Origin: Tolypocladium sp. Sup5 PDA-1
Taxonomy: Eukaryota > Ascomycota > Sordariomycetes > Hypocreales > Ophiocordycipitaceae
Direction: 5' to 3'
NCBI GenBank assembly: GCA_000750105.3
Contig: JPHH03000002.1
Span: 1,240,001-1,304,000 of the forward strand
Length of the DNA: 64,000 nt
Numbering within the stretch: the stretch's first letter is position 1; each line of letters begins with the position of its first letter. Shown here piece by piece: positions 33,763 to 45,819 of the stretch. The notes below the pieces were generated by a model, which saw only the letters and a program-made list of their open reading frames with translations, made no database searches and had not been told where the DNA came from. The translations under genes and the position numbers were made by a program.

Positions 33763-35263
33763 CTAGTAACATGCATTGCTCGGAGCTGGACTGCCGCCGT
33801 AATGTGTCGTTCCCGGGTAGGCTCCAACAGTCGCAGAGGGCCCGCCCCTAACATCGTCATCGGAGCTCATCTCGTCGCCCAAGCCGTCGTCGGCATCAGG
33901 CGGTGACCGCATGGCCTCAAGGACGTCTCTGTCGAGGACGGGGGGTTGGTAGGGCTGAAGCGTGCATATCTCTCGACCAGACGGCATCTTGGCCAGGAGC
34001 GAGTTGATTGGGGGGATCGGTTGCGTGTTCATCTTGGAAGGAGTCAGCTCTGAGAAGTGTTAGCCGGGATTCAGTTCTGCCTACCGTGTCGTTGATCTTG
34101 TTCCACTTGGCATCCAGCAGTTCGAGAATTCTTGTCTCTTCAAGCCGACCTGCATCAGCTCCCCACGCAGTCTCCTTTTCGACGCGCCGATCCTCCCTCT
34201 TCTCAGTCAGATCCTTCTTTAACCGGCTGAAGCTCAGCCCCTTCTTCGTATCTCTGTCCTTGATATCTACGCCGAGCGCATGGAAGCCAGCTCGGAGCCA
34301 GCCGATACCCTCGGCCGTGTTGCCGTCCATCTCGGCATGGATACCAAAGAATCTGCAAGCCTTTGCCCGGCTCGTTCGACGCAGATCCTCTATATATCGC
34401 ACAAGGCTCGAGCTGGCCTTGCCGGTGCCGGATCCTGCCTGGCACAGCGCGGCTGCTTTGGCAGCGTGGTCCGACGCCGCCAGACACAGCCGAGCGTTGA
34501 GGTGAGCTTTCGTCTTGGCTATGTCGGGTGATTTGAACATCCATTCCTTGTCGGTCTTGTTCCTATCTTGCGCGACAGCTGCGGGATACGAATCGTCTTT
34601 GGTGACTGCCAAGAGCGTCGCCTCTGCCACCGCTAGGGACGACAGCGCCCGGGCTGTGGTAGGAGCAACGTCAACGCATGGAGGGGGGGTCGAAATCTGC
34701 TCACCCCGGGTCGCCAGGTAGTCGTATATGGAGGCTGCATCGAGGAGATGCTTGTTGGCCGTTTGAATCGCCGCTGTTCTCTCCTTGGATACGACGAACT
34801 CTCCGGTGGTGACGTACAGAGGCTGGAGTATCGATCTGGCCGTCGAGATGTACGCGAACCCCAGCGTCGACAGGACAAAGAAGATTTCGTACTCCAAGGA
34901 AGTAATCTTGACCCTGGGCCTCTCTCGCCCGGGCACGATGTCGCCTGACAGCGTTGGCCTCCAGCTAATCGACGGGGCCGTCTTCAAGACGATATTGATG
35001 CTCTCGCCTCCCACGAGAGCGTGGGAGCTCACGCCGGCGTCGACGGCCAGGAGATAGGGTATGTACCCATCCAGGCTCGATATCACGGTGGTAAGGCTCC
35101 CTGTGCGCGCGGCCGGGGGCAGCCGCTTGTGCTTCTTCAGGGCATCTCGCAGGACCCCACGTTGGGTGCTGGCGTTGAGGGGTAGCGACGGGTGAGAGTC
35201 GCAGCTGAAGCAGGAGGAGAAGGAGAATGCGGATGTGGTCGGGAGGACAAACGGAAACGGCAT
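33763..35263 (-). CDS. palC: pH-response regulator PalC (BRO1 domain)
   Basis: Two exons, 35263-34085 and 34032-33763, split by a 52-bp intron, encode 482 residues. The start MPFPFVLPTTSAFSFSSCF is typical of PalC. The body is the helical BRO1-like domain (YEIFFVLSTLGFAYISTARS, AAIQTANKHLLDAASIYDYL, HAAKAAALCQAGSGTGKASS). The second exon carries the conserved C-terminus NTQPIPPINSLLAKMPSGRE...YQPPVLD followed by an acidic tail. PalC links the ESCRT-III machinery to alkaline-pH signalling that leads to PacC processing. The gene is divergent from ALG6 with 387 bp between start codons. Confidence 0.94.
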
Positions 35264-35650
35264 TTTGGTAGCTCAGGAGCACATCAATATCGTCGCAGAT
35301 GTAGTCGCAAGGCCATTCTCGATATGCGGGTGACGTTGGTTGCTGGGCAGTCTTGGCCTCTGTGTTGACTGGAGGCATCCATCCATGCCATCATAGGTCC
35401 ACAGTGCCCTTTTCCAAATATTCGCACGTGATGTCGCTGCCACACGGAGCGCATACGGACAGTAAGGGTACACAGTGCATGAAATACACCACTAACACGC
35501 TGAAGCTCCACCCCAATTTGGCCAGTTGCTGGAGCTCGGCTCCGTAGGTCTGGCGACGTAACCTCAACACCTGCTCTCGTCGACACTCGCGCGAATCTGC
35601 CGATCCATGCGCATCGCGAGTCGCCCTCTGACCCCATCGATGCGGTGACA
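35264..35650. promoter_or_regulatory. Shared palC/ALG6 divergent promoter region
   Basis: 387 bp between the two start codons must contain both promoters. I did not see an obvious TATA box or a clear PacC-type GCCARG cluster by eye. Confidence 0.5.
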
Positions 35651-37489
35651 ATGGCAATGGCGAGCCCCTCACCGCACAAGCCCCGGCGCAAGCCCAAGAA
35701 GCCCGGCAATGGCACCGACAAGTCCACGCGACCGCGCTCCGAGACCCTCGTCCGAACGCCATCCTTCCCCCTGGCGGCCTTCCTCTGGCCCGCGCGCAGC
35801 TCATCGTCTCAATGGGAGGTGCTGCCGCTGGTGCTGATGGTAGTTGGGCTGTTTAGATGGGCGGCAGGCCTTTGGGGATACTCTGGTACGAGGCACAGGC
35901 AGCCTCGCTGGACTGAACCGCGACGATAGAGCTAACAGCTGTGCGAAGGTTTCCAACGGCCGCCCATGTTTGGTGACTACGAAGCACAACGACACTGGAT
36001 GGAGGTGATGGTGCATCTACCCATGTCGCAATGGTATTTCCACGACCTGCAGTGGTGGGGTCTCGACTACCCGCCGCTCACGGCGTACCACAGCTGGGTC
36101 ATGGGCAAGATTGGCGCTCTCATCAACCCATCCTGGTTCACCCTCTTCTCGTCCCGCGGCTCCGACGATCCTACGTTGAAGATCTTTATGAGGGCGACGG
36201 TCATCGTCTCCGAGTACCTCATCTACATCCCAGCCGCCGTTGTCTTCGTTCGACGATTCAGCCGTCTCCAGGGCGTGTCGACGTGGACCAGCTCAGTCGC
36301 CCTCGTCGCGATCCTGATGCAGCCCTCGACCATCCTCATCGACCACGTCCACTTCCAGTACAACACCGTTATGCTCGGGCTGGTCCTGGCTAGCATGTCC
36401 AGCATGTTGGCAGAGCGATACAAGTGGGCTGCCGTCTTCTTCGTGGCGGCGCTGGGCTTCAAGCAGATGGCCCTGTACTACGCCTTCAGTGTCTTTGCAT
36501 ATCTGCTGGGAAAATGCGTCTTCCCCATCAACATCACGAGGTTGTTTGGAATTGCTCTCGTCACCGTCGTTGCCTTTGCAGTTCTGGTTCTGCCCCTTGT
36601 CCTCGGAACCTTGTACGACAGGTACCGCGGCGTCGACTCGAGGCCTGAGCTGGACGGCCCGCCTCCCCCGCTACCCTTATTCCCCTTTATTGTGCAGTAT
36701 TTTGATACCCAATCCGTTTCCTATGCAATTGTCGAGCAAATGGTTCAAATGGTGCATCGGATCTTCCCCTTTTCCAGAGGCTTGTTCGAGGACAAGGTCG
36801 CCAACTTCTGGTGCGCGGCCAACGTCGTCATCAAGCTTCGTAACTTGTCACCAGCACTACTCCAGAAGGCGGCGCTAGGCGCCACACTGCTCTCCATCAT
36901 ACCACCCAACGTCATCTTGTTCTTGCGGCCGCGCAAGACGACACTGCCCCTGGCGTTTGCCGCAACGGCCTGGGGCTTCTTCCTGTTCAGCTATCAAGTC
37001 CACGAGAAGAGCGTCCTTTTACCTCTGATGCCAATGACGTTGTTGCTAGCTGGCAAACAAGGGATGAACGGCGATGTTCGAGCATGGGTGGGCTTTGCCA
37101 ACCTGCTCGGGGCGTGGACTATGTTTCCATTGCTGCGTCGTGTGGACCTTCGGGTCCCTTACGCAGTGTTGACCCTCCTCTGGGCATACCTGTTGGGACT
37201 TCCTCCCATCTCCTGGAGCGCACCGTTTCAAGTTCAAGACGGGCAGTCACGGCGAAGCCAGTGGGCCACGGCCTTATTACACGGGCTCTTCTACGTGGCC
37301 ATGGCGGCTTGGCACGTTGTCGACGCCCTCTTCCTCCCGCCGACTAACAAGCCTGACCTTTGGGTGGTTGCAAATGTGGGCATTGGAGCGGCTGGCTTCA
37401 TGATCTGCTACTTGTGGTGTCTCTGGAAACTTCTACAGGAGAGCGATATCGTGCCGTCTGGGAAGACAGCGAAGGCGAAGACGCAATAA
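35651..37489 (+). CDS. ALG6: Dolichyl-P-Glc:Man9GlcNAc2-PP-dolichol alpha-1,3-glucosyltransferase
   Basis: Two exons, 35651-35885 and 35949-37489, with a 63-bp intron (branch gagctaac), give 591 residues. The basic N-terminus (PHKPRRKPKKPGN) precedes the first membrane span (VLPLVLMVVGLFRWAAGL). The luminal loop GFQRPPMFGDYEAQRHWMEV and WYFHDLQWWGLDYPPLTAYH are diagnostic of ALG6/ALG8 GT-C enzymes; the acidic GDYEAQ loop holds the catalytic base in the family. Many hydrophobic spans follow, with HFQYNT and SYQVHEKSVLLPLMP conserved. FGDYEAQ plus the second motif favour ALG6 over ALG8. It adds the first glucose to the lipid-linked oligosaccharide on the luminal side of the ER, ahead of N-glycosylation. 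Confidence 0.95.
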
Positions 37490-38179
37490 AAGGGACTTGA
37501 GTCGGATGATGTGTGGATAGAGAAAATTAGAAGGCCGGCCTTCGATCAGGCGGGCCAAATGCAAGTGCGAATTAAACGCACTATATCTACGAAGCACCAA
37601 TGTTTGTTTCGGTTTTGAAGCGCTGTACGAGTTGCCACGAACCCAGCCACAGGACGGCCAGCCGATGCCTCCACTGCTAACGGCAGACCTTGTCCCTGAC
37701 TGTGGGCAACTCCATGACAGTCAACAGACTACAACTAGCCTCGTATGTGGCCTGGGGGAAACAGTATTCGCTGAAGGAGCCGGTGTCGTGGCGAGGCGAT
37801 GGACTTCTCACTTGAACGTGGATGCCCGCAAGTTCTATACGTCAACCCTCCTCCTTGTTAGTGCAACCACAAAACCAGCAATCAGAAGCGAGTGATCAAC
37901 AGACGTCAAACGATGCCTTCAACTGCATCAACTACGGCGACTTGGCCAGGTCTCCAATCACGAGTGAACTCCGGGGCAACATCTTCGAAAAAGAGCGAGT
38001 TGTCATTTTCATGAACAAGGTCTAAAATGCCGACCGTATAACCGTCCGACAGCCCGTCCATGAGCAACCGATCCTCCCACGCCAAAGACATGCAAGAACC
38101 GCCGCACAACCTGCGCGCACCTTCTCCGGAAAAAAATCGTGGGGCGTCATAACCGTGCAGATTCCTGGCGAGGAACCGC
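37490..38179. other. Intergenic, convergent 3' ends of ALG6 and ribosomal P2
   Basis: 690 bp; nothing supported. A minus-strand frame overlapping the P2 gene extends into it but is a shadow. Confidence 0.5.
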
Positions 38180-38580
38180 TTAGTCGAACAGACCGAAACC
38201 CATATCCTCGTCGGACTCCTCCTTCTCCTCCTCCTTCTCCTCAGCGGCGGGCTCGGCAGCAGCGCCGCCAGCAGCAGCACCACCGGCAGCGGGGGCACCA
38301 CCAGCACCGCCCGAGGGGACGGAGGCCAGCTTCTCGGAGCCAGCGGCGATGAGCTGTTGCACCGTGTTAGCATGTGATTTATTCCTTCAAAGTACTCGTA
38401 GCGTCGTCGTGGGCGCCGTACCTCGTTGACGTCCTTGCCCTTGAGCTCAGAGATGAGCTGGTTCAGGCGCTCATCGTCGGCCTCGATACCGACGGCGGAG
38501 AGGACGGCCTTGACGTCCTTGGCGGAGGGCGAGGCGTTGCCGCCGAGGCCGAGGAGGAGGTAAGCTGCGAGGTGCTTCAT
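38180..38580 (-). CDS. RPP2: 60S acidic ribosomal protein P2
   Basis: Two exons, 38580-38422 and 38353-38180, with a 68-bp intron (branch gctaac), encode 110 residues, the family size. The N-terminal dimerisation domain starts [20 protein letters not shown] and continues [20 protein letters not shown]. An Ala/Gly hinge follows, then the acidic tail [20 protein letters not shown], the conserved end that binds elongation factors and is the ribosomal stalk epitope. [10 protein letters not shown] and VGIEAD mark P2 rather than P1. The protein acts as a P1-P2 dimer on the ribosomal stalk. Confidence 0.97.
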
Positions 38581-38594
38581 TTTGTTTGTGGTGA

Positions 38595-38708
38595 CTATCG
38601 TTGGGAGGTTAGATTCGGTCTTCGAGATCGCGGCGGGATGCCAATGCGCAAGCAAGCGCTGTCACAATCGGAGCATTGCGATTGAGCTGCAGGAGGAGAG
38701 CGACTCAC
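38595..38708 (-). other. Probable 5' UTR intron of the ribosomal P2 gene
   Basis: A gtgagtcgct donor at 38708 and a cgatag acceptor at 38595 bracket 114 bp ending 15 bp before the ATG. Leader introns are common in highly expressed fungal ribosomal protein genes. Transcript evidence would decide. Confidence 0.5.
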
Positions 38709-39404
38709 AGTTGGAGTTCGAGAGGAACACGAGAAATCAATCAATTTAACCGCGAGTTGGGCGGAGACTGAAGCCTTCGAGTTCTGTTTGACTTTGTGGT
38801 GATAGGCGTGACGAAGTTGAAAAGTTGCCGGGAGCCGCACGCAGGAAGTGGCACGCAATTTTTACATCTGTGGGCGCCAAAAATGTGCTTAGGCGAGCAA
38901 TTCGTTAGGGCGGGGGTCTGTAGGGTACGTACCTTTCTGCCCCTTGCCTTTTTCGGCAACCACTGCCGATGGTTTTTGCACCGCCACAGTTATCATTTTC
39001 CGAATCATCACGTGCCCCGAAGCCTCGGGTACTGTGGCGCATTCTTTCCTCCGTTCATCAACGCCCCAGGCGTGTGTTGGCCTGATTTCCTATCTGCTCG
39101 TTCACGTCTCGTGCTCCGAAGCCAGAATCTCCTCTGCTCTTCCTTTGCCCTCTGTCGACTGCAGCGGCAGGCTCTTCGTCTCTCTTCTCGTGTCCGCCAG
39201 TACCGCGCCTCGCGCGAGCAAGCTACGGCAATCGGCAAGATCATCGCTGCACATTACTTCATGAGGGGGTTGTCTTCACCAAGCCAGTTTACCCGCTGAA
39301 GTGGAGAGAGGGTACTGGAGGTTTCACGGTCCGCCTACCTTTGGCTCCGGCCTCAAGCGATAATCTGGGTATAATCGTGCCTTCAATAGGGCAGGGCAGT
39401 CACG
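38709..39404. other. Divergent promoter region of RPP2 and SPT2
   Basis: About 700 bp. It includes leader sequence of both genes; no other gene is supported despite open frames of up to 167 codons. Confidence 0.5.
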
Positions 39405-40558
39405 ATGCCGGTAGGTTCTGAGCTTTTGATGCTGATGACCCCGACCGCATTCAACTAATCATCTACCATGTGTTACAGATCGGAGACCTTTTGGCTCAGA
39501 TCACCGGCGAAAAGTCGACTGCCAGCTCTACATCTACCACGACCCTTCCTCGAGCCAACGTACTACCGGCCAAGCGGAAGCCCACCGATGACCTAGGTCG
39601 CGATGTCTCCAAGACCCCCCGCAGGGTCACTCCTCCTCAGAGGCCATCCCAGGCACCACGCCCAGTGAGCGAGAAGCTTCCAACTTCACAGCGACCGGCG
39701 GTTGGAAACGGTGTGAAGCCCAGTGTGTCTTCTTCCGCCAAGCCAGCGAGCGTCACGCCGAAAGCGTCGAAACCCTCCGCGATTGGACGCCCATCACCTA
39801 CTCCAGCGACTGCGCCAAGCGCACCAAGAGCACCACCAAAGAAGGGATCATTTGCCGAGATCCTAGCCCGAGGACAACGAGCGCAGGCGGTCATGGGCCA
39901 GGTCGGCAAGATTCAGCACAAGAAGGTCGAGAAGGGGACGGCCAAGAGCAAGGATGAAGTTAAGCCAACCACACAAGTCAGAGGCAAGAGCACCATAGGA
40001 TACGCGGGAACTTCCAATGCAGCTCCGCGCAACGGCGCGAACGGAAGCGGACCCATAAAGAGGGATGCTCGAGATGGAACCGCGCCTCGATCGAAGTTTG
40101 GCGCAGCTAAAAGCCGTGCTGAAGAAGAGGCGGCTGCCAAGAAGGTGAAGAAGGCAGCCATCGCCACCACTGGCTACACTGGTACTGCTCGACCGAGGCC
40201 CGCAGACCCTGCTAGAAAGAAGGACGCTCCTCGTGGCGGTGCTCTACTCAACGCGCCAATGCCTCGGCACAGCTCTTCCAAGCGATCTCGCTACGAAGAC
40301 GACTACGACGAGGAGCTCGACGACTTTATCGAGTACGACGACGAAGAGGAAGAGGGTCCACGATACGGCTACGCCTCGGACGGATCGTCCGACATGGAGG
40401 CTGGCTTGGACGAGCTCGACGTGGAAGAGCGACGAGCCGAGGTCCTCGCCCGAAAGGAGGACATCGAGGAGGAGCGCCTTGAGAAGACCCTGAAGGCCGC
40501 CAAGGAGGACAGGAAGCGCAAGGCCCTCGCGGCTCTGCGCGCGGGGAAGCGCAACTAG
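39405..40558 (+). CDS. SPT2: SPT2 chromatin protein
   Basis: I propose a two-codon first exon (ATG CCG, 39405-39410), a 68-bp intron with an actaat branch and ttacag acceptor, then 39479-40558: 361 residues starting MPIGDLLAQITGEKSTASST. An alternative is a start at 39470 (MLQIGDLL). The protein is basic, Pro/Ser/Lys-rich and disordered for 270 residues. The SPT2 domain is at the C-terminus: SRYEDDYDEELDDFIEYDDE followed by YGYASDGSSDMEAGLDELDV and a Lys/Glu-rich helix (RLEKTLKAAKEDRKRKALAAL). SPT2 proteins are nuclear histone H3-H4 chaperones linked to transcription elongation. Confidence 0.9.
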
Positions 40559-41076
40559 CCGGCGAGAGGGAACTCGCGGTTCCCAAGATACCACGATTTG
40601 TCGCCCAGATTGGCATCACGGCGTTGAAAGAAAGGTTCACGGCATCACTCGTACTGTCGGATTGTTCGAGTCATTAGCGACGGAGTTTGCTTTTGTACAT
40701 TTTGCTTTGCTCTCACGACGTCTCCCGCTCGCGCACTAGACGGATTTTACAGGGGCAAGGGGGTTCATGAAAGGTGTACAGGCACATTGTAGCGAGTTTA
40801 GCTCCCAATAAATTAGTATGGTATTTGCAACCCTCCGAGGTGTTTGCTATCCGTTTCGCCTGCCTTCTCCGTCCAGCCGACCTATTCGTACAACAGCCCC
40901 TTCAAGGGGCTCAATTCCTTTGGCCAGACTCAGACCAGACTCAGATACTCTCAACTGCCAGCGCGAAAAAAAGGTGATTCCTCCAAGGACCGCAGAACGA
41001 CGGTGCTCATCACTTGAGACACTCAAACGACCTGAAAGGGCTACACGACCAAACCGAGGTCCCTCCCCGTTCATGA
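40559..41076. other. Intergenic between convergent SPT2 and NUFIP1-like genes
   Basis: 518 bp of 3' flanks. No gene supported. Confidence 0.5.
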
Positions 41077-43025
41077 TCAAGGCAGATCATCACTCTTTGA
41101 CTGCTTGCCGTTCGTGCTGCCATATGGCTGCAGCAGCCAACCCTGATAGTGCTCCAGTCCCTGACTGCTGACACTATTAGCAGTAGGAATGACGGATGGA
41201 GGCGGGTTTCGACGAGAAGTCCCAGCCTCTCTCTTGATGGGCGGCTCGGGCAGGGAGGCGGGGGCTGCTGGCAAAAGGCTAGACCCCGACGCGGGCTTCT
41301 TGCTCCTGTGGCTCTCCTCCTTGCCATCGATATCCATAGCATCGACCCCCTCGTGCTGGGCAATCCGCTTCATGGCACCTTTCTCGCGGAGGTATTGGAT
41401 AGACTGGAGTATGGTTAGATCCTCCTGCTCCTTGTCGTTTAGAATCAGGCGCTGCTGGATCGTCATGCGGCCGTCGTTTGCCTCACGTTCTTTCATCGCC
41501 GATTCTCTAACCTCTGGATCATGGACGAAGCGGCACTTGCCCTTCTTGCCGCATGTTCCACCAGTGGCGTAGTACTTGCAATGCCTCGACACGTCCGCCT
41601 TCTTGGCGGGAGGCGGAGGAGGTGCAGCAGTTTCAGTCCGAGAAGACATGACTTCGGGCTTCTCGTCATCTGATGACACCTCAGAGGGATCTCTCATCTC
41701 GTCGCCTTCATCCCCTTGCTCTCGCTTTCGCTTGATGGACGACTCAACCTTGCGGAGCTGCTTTCGAAGCTTATCGGCCTGTTTCTCCAACGAGGCAGCC
41801 TTGTCCTCGTCCTTTCGTGCCAGCTCGGCAGCTTTCTTGGCCTCAACGCGCGCCTTTGTGGGGAAGTTCTTCCGCCGCTCCGTCAAAAAGGCAGCAATGT
41901 CGCTGATCCTACACCAAGGTTAGTGACATGACGGCCGACAACCACGCTGCCTGGTGGTGCTTACTGCAGGGTTTCAGCGCCAATGAGATCAACGAGAGCT
42001 TTCTCTTCTCCTTCGTCGTCCTCTGATTCCGACTCCATACCAGGGGTCAAGCCAAGCGTGTTGGTCTTACGCTTCTTCTTCTTACCGACCAACGGGGACT
42101 CGGTCTTGGTCTTGGTGTCCCCGCCGTGGCCCTGCTTTTGGTGCTGATGCTGTTGATTGCGTGCCCGGTCGCCGCCGTGATGGTGACCGGCCCGTCCGCG
42201 CGCTCCATCCCTGTGCCCGCCGCCTCGGCCACGACGATGGTACTGACCACCATGGTGTGCTTCTTGATGGAGAGGCGCTGGTGCAGCTGGTGGCCCAGAA
42301 TAAGGATACTGGGCAGGGGGGTAGTGGGAAACACGAGGGTCATGGGGATACGGCTGGCCAAAGTTGGCACCAACTGCCGCTACCGGCTCATGCTCGTAGC
42401 CCTGACGAATGGGGGCTCCCATGTGAGGATGCTTCGAGCCACCCCGATCGCCGTACCCTCCTCGACCACCTCTGCCGCTTGCATAATGCCCCTGCTGAGG
42501 TGCGCCTTGATGGCCCCAGTGGGGCGCAGCCGGCTGCGGAGGGGGTTGGTACGGATTTCCGTACTGCTGCGGCGGACCGTACGACGGCTGCTGGGAGTAT
42601 TGAGAAGGGGGGTACAACTGCGGTGCATAGTTTGGATGGTAGTTGGCTGGAGAGATGGGTGCGGGAGCGTGAGGGTGCGCGTTGGGGGGAGGCGGTGCGT
42701 GGCCATGCTCGGGGGCCCATTGCTGAGGATGAGGCTGATAGGTGACAGCAGAGGGGTGTGACGAGGCTCCATACGGAGCCTGGTTGTGAGGCGGATACGG
42801 CTGGGCCGCGTACTCGAAGTGGGCTTGAGGAGCAGGAGCAGGAGCAGCGTGATAGTCACTTCGACCACGAGAGTACTGACCCCCGCGGCCGCGGCCATTA
42901 GGTGCTCCTCCGCCGCCACGAGCGTGGCCGTGATGGGAGTAGGAAGGGGTAGGCTGGCCGTAGCCAGGATGGCCCCCAGAGGCCGATGGTGGCGGAGGCG
43001 GCGGTGCGTAACCGTAGCCAGACAT
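41077..43025 (-). CDS. NUFIP1-like CCCH zinc-finger protein
   Basis: Two exons, 43025-41965 and 41908-41077 (55-bp intron), encode 630 residues. The first 300 are low-complexity, rich in Gly, Pro, Tyr, His and Gln with RGG-like stretches (GRGRGGQYSRGRSDYH). Then comes a basic patch KKKKRKTN, an acidic ESESEDDEGEE, and the NUFIP1 conserved motif IAAFLTERRKNFPTKARVEAK with a following coiled coil. A CCCH finger CKYYATGGTCGKKGKCRFVH lies downstream. NUFIP1/Rsa1-type proteins assemble box C/D snoRNPs with the R2TP complex in the nucleus. The gene is divergent from Rpc25 (630 bp apart). Confidence 0.88.
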
Positions 43026-43655
43026 GGCTCCTGTGAGGTTCGGGCTCGCTATTCTATCGGCAGAACACTTGTCTGCGGTTATTGCGAGTCGGTATATCGT
43101 GGCTGGGTGTTCGGTTCGCGGCGAGGGTGCAACAACGACGACGTCGGAAGCAGGCGAACGTTGGTGGCCGCCCCCTGAGCTTTTGGGAGGATGCAAGGCG
43201 TGGCAAACGATGAACCTGAGAATGAAAGGAAGCAGATGGACGCGCGAAGAAAATGTCGGGACCGAAAGAAGCGGCAGTGAAAAACGACGTGAGAAATTCG
43301 TTGGTGTAACGAGAGCTGTTTTGCCCGAGAAACGACGCGATGCAGGATGGGTGTTTTGAGAGCCCGTGTTTGCCTGAAGAAATTCTTACCAAGGCCGCCG
43401 TTCGGCGCGTGATGGCGCTAGGCCTGAGGCAGAAGGCGGTGAGGGCTCCGGCACCTGGACCGCCGTTTTCGACGCCTGGCCTCCCGAATTTCTACCAGGA
43501 AGACAATAGAGAGGTCAGTGACGAGCCAATACTCAAACTTCTTGATCACACTTTGGCCTGGTTTCTTCCCATTATGATTCACCATACACGGTAGCCGTCG
43601 GCAGGAGGATATACAAAAACGCTGCGCGAGTTTGACCAGCTCAATCACTCTCGAA
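43026..43655. promoter_or_regulatory. Divergent promoter region of NUFIP1-like and Rpc25 genes
   Basis: 630 bp between start codons. Both genes act in RNA metabolism (snoRNP assembly and Pol III transcription). No individual element identified. Confidence 0.4.
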
Positions 43656-44505
43656 ATGTTCATCCTGGTAAGGACCGCCGTGCCCCGCCATGGCTATCAT
43701 TCATACCTCATGCCAGGGACTAACATGGCGATGCTCCAGACCAAGATTTCCGATCTGGTGCAGATTGCGCCCGAGGACTTTTCAAAGCACAGCATAGTCG
43801 CCATCGAGGACAACATCAACGCCAAGTACTCCAACAAGGTTGGTCCGCCCTTGCACAGTCCGCCGGCGTGCTCATTTCATGTCGACTAATGCTCGTGCCG
43901 ACAGGTCATTCAGAAAATCGGGCTCTGCATCTGCCTCTACGATCTGCTGTGGTCCTCTGAGGGCCTGATTGGTCATGGCACCGGACTCGTCAATGTCAAT
44001 GGTATGATTGTGATTGCAGATCCTTCTTTCGCCTGCCGTCGTACGTACCTTGCAGCTGACACTCACGTAGTCGAGTTTCGGATGGTCGTCTTCCGGCCCT
44101 TCAAGGGCGAGGTGATGCTCGGCAGGATACGGAGCTCCACGCCCGCGGGCATTAACCTGAGGACAGACTTTTTCGACGACATATTTGTCCCGTACGAAGA
44201 GCTGCCCCAAGGTGCCGAATAGTGAGTCCTTCCGTCCAGTCAGAGGCGTAACATGAGATGCTGACTTGTTCCGCAGTAACCACAGCGAGCAGCTTTGGAT
44301 CTGGAACTTTGACGAGGACCGGTTGTTTTACGATAACCACGAAATGGTGCGCTTCCAAGTCGTCGACGAGGAATGGCATGACCAGACGCCGGCGGGGCCC
44401 TCACAAGCAGACGATGCGCCCGCAAAGACGCCGTACAAGATCAAGGGGAGCATGGCCCGCGAAGGGCTTGGCGCATGCATATGGTGGGATGAAGCCGGGC
44501 TGTAA
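43656..44505 (+). CDS. RPC25: RNA polymerase III subunit Rpc25 (Rpb7-like)
   Basis: Five exons: 43656-43667, 43740-43838, 43905-44001, 44071-44221, 44277-44505; introns 55-72 bp; 195 residues. The first exon is four codons (MFIL). Together they read MFILTKISDLVQIAPEDFSK, then KVIQKIGLCICLYDLLWSSE, GLIGHGTGLVNVNVEFRMVV and FRPFKGEVMLGRI, the near-invariant Rpb7-like fold of Rpc25. An OB-fold part follows (DFFDDIFVPYEELP, LWIWNFDEDRLFYDNHEMVR). It forms the Pol III stalk with Rpc17 and works in initiation on tRNA and 5S genes. The stop codon is 41 bp from the stop codon of the convergent EMC3 gene. Confidence 0.95.
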
Positions 44506-44546
44506 TGCCCTGTTGTACATTTGTCTATATACTACTACATATGAAT

Positions 44547-45512
44547 CTACGATTTGATACCCTCCAGCAGACGCTCCTCGACGTCGTCCAGGACCGAGTA
44601 GTGCTCCACGACAGCGAGGTTCTCGGCCTCGGCCTTGAACTGCTTGTCGGGGTCCTGACCCGGGCCGCCCATGGGGCCCATGGGCATCTGCTGCTGGGCC
44701 ATCTGCTGAGCCATCTGGCTGGCAGCTAGAGGCGAGTTAGCTTTGCGCTACGGCAACAGGCGCAGATATTGAAGGCGTACCGTTGTCGCTGCCGAGCAGG
44801 AAGACGTAGACAAACTGCAGACCAAAGATGCAGAGAAAGTACCAGCTGATGCTCGACATCCATCGCGGGTCCATGTCCTTGGTCTGCACGCCCGCCTGCA
44901 ACATGCTCTTGAACTTGATGGTGATGGGGAACGGGAGTTTCACTACCGCACACGTCAGCAGCATTCTCCCAGATACCAGCAACAAATGGAAACGCACTGA
45001 TGACGTATCCACTGAAAAACGCATTGATCCAGCTCATAATCAGCGTGTTGGGGATGATCATGGCCATGTTGTTCTTCATCATGCCCATCATGCCTTCCAT
45101 CTGGCTGGGGTCGGAGAGCGGGTTGGCCGGCGCCTGGCCCTTGCGCTCGGGCTCCTTGAGGAACTCGCCGCTCTCGTAGCCGGCGGTGAGGGCCTCGCGG
45201 CGCAGCTCGAAGGCGCGCTGCGAGAGGACGTGGTAGTTGGAGCGCAGGGCGACGCCGCGGGCGAGGGCGCGCTGCTCGCGCATGGCCCGCGCGTCGAGCT
45301 TCTTGGGGGCCGTGGCCATGAGAACCGAGGCGTAGTGGCGCAGGACGCCCGTGAGCACCATGACGACGGTGATGGGGATGAGGATCCAGTAGCTGTTGCG
45401 TCGTTAGCGAGCTGCGTTCGGGCGACGCGGAGGTGTGTCAATTGGGGCGGCGGGAGGGGGCGTACAATAGCTGGGGGTCCCGGTGGAGGGTCTGGACGGG
45501 AATTTGCGCCAT
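44547..45512 (-). CDS. EMC3: ER membrane protein complex subunit 3
   Basis: Four exons (45512-45466, 45392-44998, 44942-44781, 44725-44547) encode 260 residues. It starts MAQIPVQTLHRDPQLFYWIL, has the first membrane span WILIPITVVMVLTGVLRHY, a basic cytosolic segment with REQRALARGVALRSN, and then MGMMKNNMAMIIPNTLIMSW. LPFPITIKFKSMLQAGV and SSISWYFLCIFGLQFVYVFL follow. The Met/Gln-rich tail ends DVEERLLEGIKS. EMC3 is an Oxa1/YidC-superfamily protein forming the insertase core of the EMC, which inserts tail-anchored and multi-pass proteins in the ER. It shares a 307-bp promoter with SPC2. Confidence 0.95.
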
Positions 45513-45819
45513 TATGAGGGATGGTGCGGCCGGGCGCGCTCGCGGGGCGGGAAGCTGGACGGGAGGGTGGTCGACGATGTTGGGATGTCGTCTGGTGGTG
45601 TTGTCAGGACGAGTGTCTCTTAAAGTCAGTGAGCGGAGCTCTGATTCTGCCGCCGCCGCACGCTGTGGGGTCTCCACCACGACAAGGCCACCTTACAGTA
45701 GCTCTCCAGCTCCCTTCTGCTCCTCCAGGCTTCAGCCCCACGACTTACATCCAAGTAGTACACAGCACAGCGCCAGGACTCAGGACACTTCTCCCGAATC
45801 CCCCAGCAAAGCCGCAGCC
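45513..45819. promoter_or_regulatory. Shared EMC3/SPC2 divergent promoter
   Basis: 307 bp between start codons of two ER protein-biogenesis genes. No single element stands out by eye. Confidence 0.55.

Noticed and set aside
37906..38655. 249-codon minus strand frame including the ribosomal P2 start
   Set aside because: It reads through the P2 intron out of frame; splicing gives the conserved P2 tail instead.
38796..39299. 167-codon + strand frame between RPP2 and SPT2
   Set aside because: Leader and promoter sequence; the translated sequence is not protein-like and nearby frames are equally open.
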